This document shows, in pieces, positions 60,958 through 64,000 of a stretch of 64,000 nt of DNA. A program made the position numbers and the translations under genes. This DNA comes from Stichopus chloronotus (lineage: Eukaryota; Echinodermata; Holothuroidea; Aspidochirotida; Stichopodidae). Each line of letters opens with the position of its first letter. Positions within the stretch are counted from its first letter, which is position 1. The stretch is from the NCBI GenBank assembly GCA_021234535.1, contig CM037841.1, forward strand, positions 12,296,825-12,360,824, written 5' to 3'. The notes under the pieces were generated by a model. The model saw only the letters and a program-made list of their open reading frames with translations, was not told the DNA's origin and did no database searches.

Positions 60958-63900
60958 CTGCTTTGCCAATGATTTGCCATTTTCCCTTAAATTTAAATTA
61001 CTCACAAATTCAGAAATTCCATGCAAAACATTATCCTTCGAAACAACACAAAGGATAAAACATTTTCCTTTACATTACATGTTACAGAAGAGAGTATTAT
61101 CTTTCAGGGAATCCTTTGATACACATCTAATGATCTTGTTTACCTTAACACAGTAACAAAGCCTGTTTCGTTTAACTCTGCATTCCTTCAGAGCTTCTCA
61201 AAGAGTAACATTTGTTCAAGATAAAACATGAATAAGATGGTGAGATTGGAGACCACCCATCTGGAATGGATCTGATGAAGACTATGTACTGTAGGTTTTA
61301 TATTGAGTGATCCGTGTATCATAATATGGCATTGAAATGATCTTGTATTAAGAATGTTACAGAAGTACGGGAGAGAATCTTGATACAAAAGCGAATAATT
61401 AAATGATTTTGTTTTTTTTAATCATGCAACAAACTTGAACTTTCCCTGAAACATATTCTGAAGTGATAAACACTTTACTAATAATTTGTTGCTGGCTTTG
61501 TTTTGTGGTATTATTGCAAGTGGAATGAATAGATTCCTCCCCCCCTGTACCGTGTTGTTAATATTATTTGCACCAGGTATCTGATCAATGATGTCAGAAC
61601 CAGGGTTCTGAATTGATACCCGGATCAAAAGTTTCCCTACAGTACGTGGTATGAGTGACAAACGTCAGCATGCATACACAAAACCACTTCATTCTCATGC
61701 CTCTATGCAATATGCATGTTGCTATTACAATGTGCAAGGCAAAATGTTGTATTATGACTACACAAAGAACTCCTAGCCTAACAAAATTTATGTTTTTTGG
61801 GGGGGTACCCGACCGACTGCGGACTGCCGGTACCAGGACTCGGTGCAAACACCATCTAGCTGTGAAGACCATGTGATTTTGACATTTTGAAAGTGCTGAT
61901 GTTTACATTAGTGTACTTCTCTTTTGTAAGAACATAAGTAAGTGGGTGAAGGGTAGCAGTAACCATTGGAGCTTCCTTTTCTCACATTGACACTTCCCTA
62001 AAAACAATTGGGTACTAATGTACATGTTCATGGAGAAGTGCTAGAAAGTTGAAGGGAAGGTTGAGCTGACATTGTCATATTTTCAGACCTGTATTTTGGG
62101 GGCCTTTTACCACAAATTAAGATATGCAAACATACATGAAAATTAAGACAATTTGGAGTTAAATGGTTCAGTTTTGCTTTAAGACCCACTTCAAGGAGAC
62201 AGGTCAGTAATATTTATCCCCACTTCTTTTAACATTTAACTTTTTACTGTAATGTTATGGAAGTACAGTATCACGGTAGGTCAGGTCAATAATAGCTTTC
62301 AAAGAATGGAGCAGGAAAAGCCTGATACAATTATCTTTATACAGACACACAATGGTGGTTTGGGATAAGGGGCAAACTAAAGGTAACAGAGGTGGTTATT
62401 TAAATGAACTACTTTGAACGTGAGCACAAACTACTTTTTTTTCAAACAACCTTTCAATATTATTTCCTTTTCAGTGTTGGGTTTTTACTCTCAAAACACC
62501 AAATCAACCTTGTTTTATGAACTTATTTCAATATAAACAAATTCTACAGCTCTTTTGCAAGGTAAAACTAATTTACAAACACACAGGACAAAAAAGACAA
62601 CAAAAAAAACCCCTAAAATCTCACTTATACTGTAACATGGAAACACAGTTGTACCTAGTTCTGTATGCAAATACACCACTGAAGGCAGTATACAGTAACA
62701 GTGTCTATTTGTGTGCACTCAGCTATTTCAAAATGGTAATTGACAATTAAAGGGATTGGCCACTGCAGGAAATTATTATTCCATAAAAATTAGGAATATT
62801 TTCTCTCTCCTTATTGGTAAAGACCATATCTCAAGAAACTGGTTCATTGCACATTGGAAATCTGTGATGCCACTCAGGCACACTTCTTGGATTTATCCTT
62901 TGTACTTCTTTATTATCTTGACTGTCCTAAAAGAAACATTACAATAGTTAAAGAGATGTATTCTTCATTTCTACACTGTTTTACGAAAAATCGACAACGC
63001 ACCAAATCTACCGTCTTTTCAAGGTTGAATGAGGGCTTCAATTTCAAAGAAAGACTACTTGCAATAATTTACCAACAGTTTCCCTGACATTTCTGTAACT
63101 GGAAATCAATTTTGACCAGGGAAGTTATTCATCTTAAGTTAGGAACAAGATTATCGACAAGATTTTTGAAATGCCTACAGTGAAAATGTATACTTATTCA
63201 TTCAAGAGGCCCTTCATTTTCAGTATAATATGCCTTTGAAGTATCATGCAATAAAAGCTAGAAAACAGATTGAAGCATACTATTTGGTAAATATTTACAA
63301 TGTATGAGGGCAAGCTGGTAGTATAGGTTAAAGAGCACCAAATGCAGTCTACAATTACAAGTCAACATATTTTAGAGGTTAGAAGACAAAACCCATTAAT
63401 CCACCTCCAATCCTCATAGCCTGTTCCATTATTAATGAGATATAAATTTTTTAAAAGATATATTCACTCAATTTAAAATAAATTTGAAATCAACTTCATT
63501 CACTAAAATTTGTAATGTCCTCCTACTACGACTCACATTACCTGCTTTTGTTTCCTTTGAAATTAAGAATGTTTATATAACATTTAACAGTTTACTGTTT
63601 TCTTGATTACCATGTTGAATGGAGATGGCTAGTCAAGTCAATAATAGTAACGCAGGATCACATTTTGTGACAAGAAGCAATGGCATTCCAAAAACAAAGA
63701 AAAACAGAGAATGTAACTTAAGTAGCGTACAAATGACATCACAATTGGTTGTGCAATTCACCGCTTTAAATTGAGTGTATAATGTTCAACACATTGTATG
63801 TAAGACGGGGAATGTCCTGTGAAGATCTGAATAGGATCATCTGAATTCACTTTTTAAGCTTTTGTAACATGTAGTTCAAATTTTTGACATTAGATGCACT

Positions 63901-64000
63901 TTTAGGGAAAGTCAATTTTGTTTTACATACACAATGCAAAGGATTATGTTTGGTGCTATTATGCATGAGTAAAGGCAAGACATTGTTTTCAATTTCCTCT
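60958..64000 (-). other. Upstream GINS4 intron or flank, no exon seen
   Basis: I searched the minus strand for the conserved SLD5 segments that precede the penultimate exon (the HMPPNLQ-type and VSVHxMExxRIRYVxSSYLR-type blocks) and did not find them. The region is AT-rich with a short G7 run near 61801 and no recognisable transposon. Confidence 0.4.

Noticed and set aside
1..64000. CRISPR array, prokaryotic operon or viral gene block
   Set aside because: The tandem arrays lack unique spacers, there are no closely packed long frames, and the genes seen are animal genes with introns.

Overview
This is a gene-poor, AT-rich window of animal nuclear DNA with introns, spliceosomal splice sites and many decayed transposons. 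It has no operons, no bacterial-type ribosome sites and no CRISPR-like array. Only two genes can be recognised, both conserved in animals and both on the minus strand. One is a glycogen-targeting regulatory subunit of protein phosphatase 1, PPP1R3B/C type, whose whole reading frame lies in one exon at 27711-28772. The other is the 3' end of GINS4 (SLD5), a subunit of the GINS replicative-helicase complex, seen as its last two coding exons at 60262-60355 and 57370-57466. The repeat style (long G/C runs, CAGTGGCG-type inverted-repeat elements, frequent TAGGCCTA and TGACGTCA) suggests a marine invertebrate, most likely an echinoderm such as a sea cucumber. That assignment is inference and has not been tested.

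Layout. From 1 to about 21 kb the window is intergenic or intronic DNA with transposon remnants: a 480-bp inverted-repeat element at 1936-2415, a tRNA-derived SINE near 4.85 kb, a frameshifted LINE reverse-transcriptase fragment at 5580-5788, a probable element at 7072-7989, two dispersed repeat families at 9.7-10.8 kb, and a near-perfect 217-bp foldback palindrome at 14399-14615. From about 21 to 36 kb the sequence is freer of repeats and surrounds the PPP1R3 gene. A terminal-inverted-repeat element at 29042-29587, carrying a 223-bp internal duplication with two DR1-like nuclear-receptor motifs, lies just upstream of that gene.

From 36 to 51.5 kb there are several non-autonomous DNA transposons, one of them a hAT-type element with a perfect 8-bp target duplication (36428-36832). 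There are also minisatellites with 27-, 20-, 22- and 11-bp units. From 56.8 kb to the end lies the GINS4 region. A 41-bp minisatellite abuts the poly(A) signal, and the last intron (57467-60261) holds a PIF/Harbinger-like element with a nested hAT-like element followed by a pyrimidine-rich minisatellite. Another minisatellite lies just upstream of the penultimate exon.

The two genes do not form a pathway: one acts in glycogen metabolism, the other in DNA replication. I found no convincing new multi-gene biological system. The points most worth a second look are the transposon nest in the GINS4 intron, the start region and upstream DR1 elements of the PPP1R3 gene, the excess of TGACGTCA palindromes, and several very regular tandem arrays.
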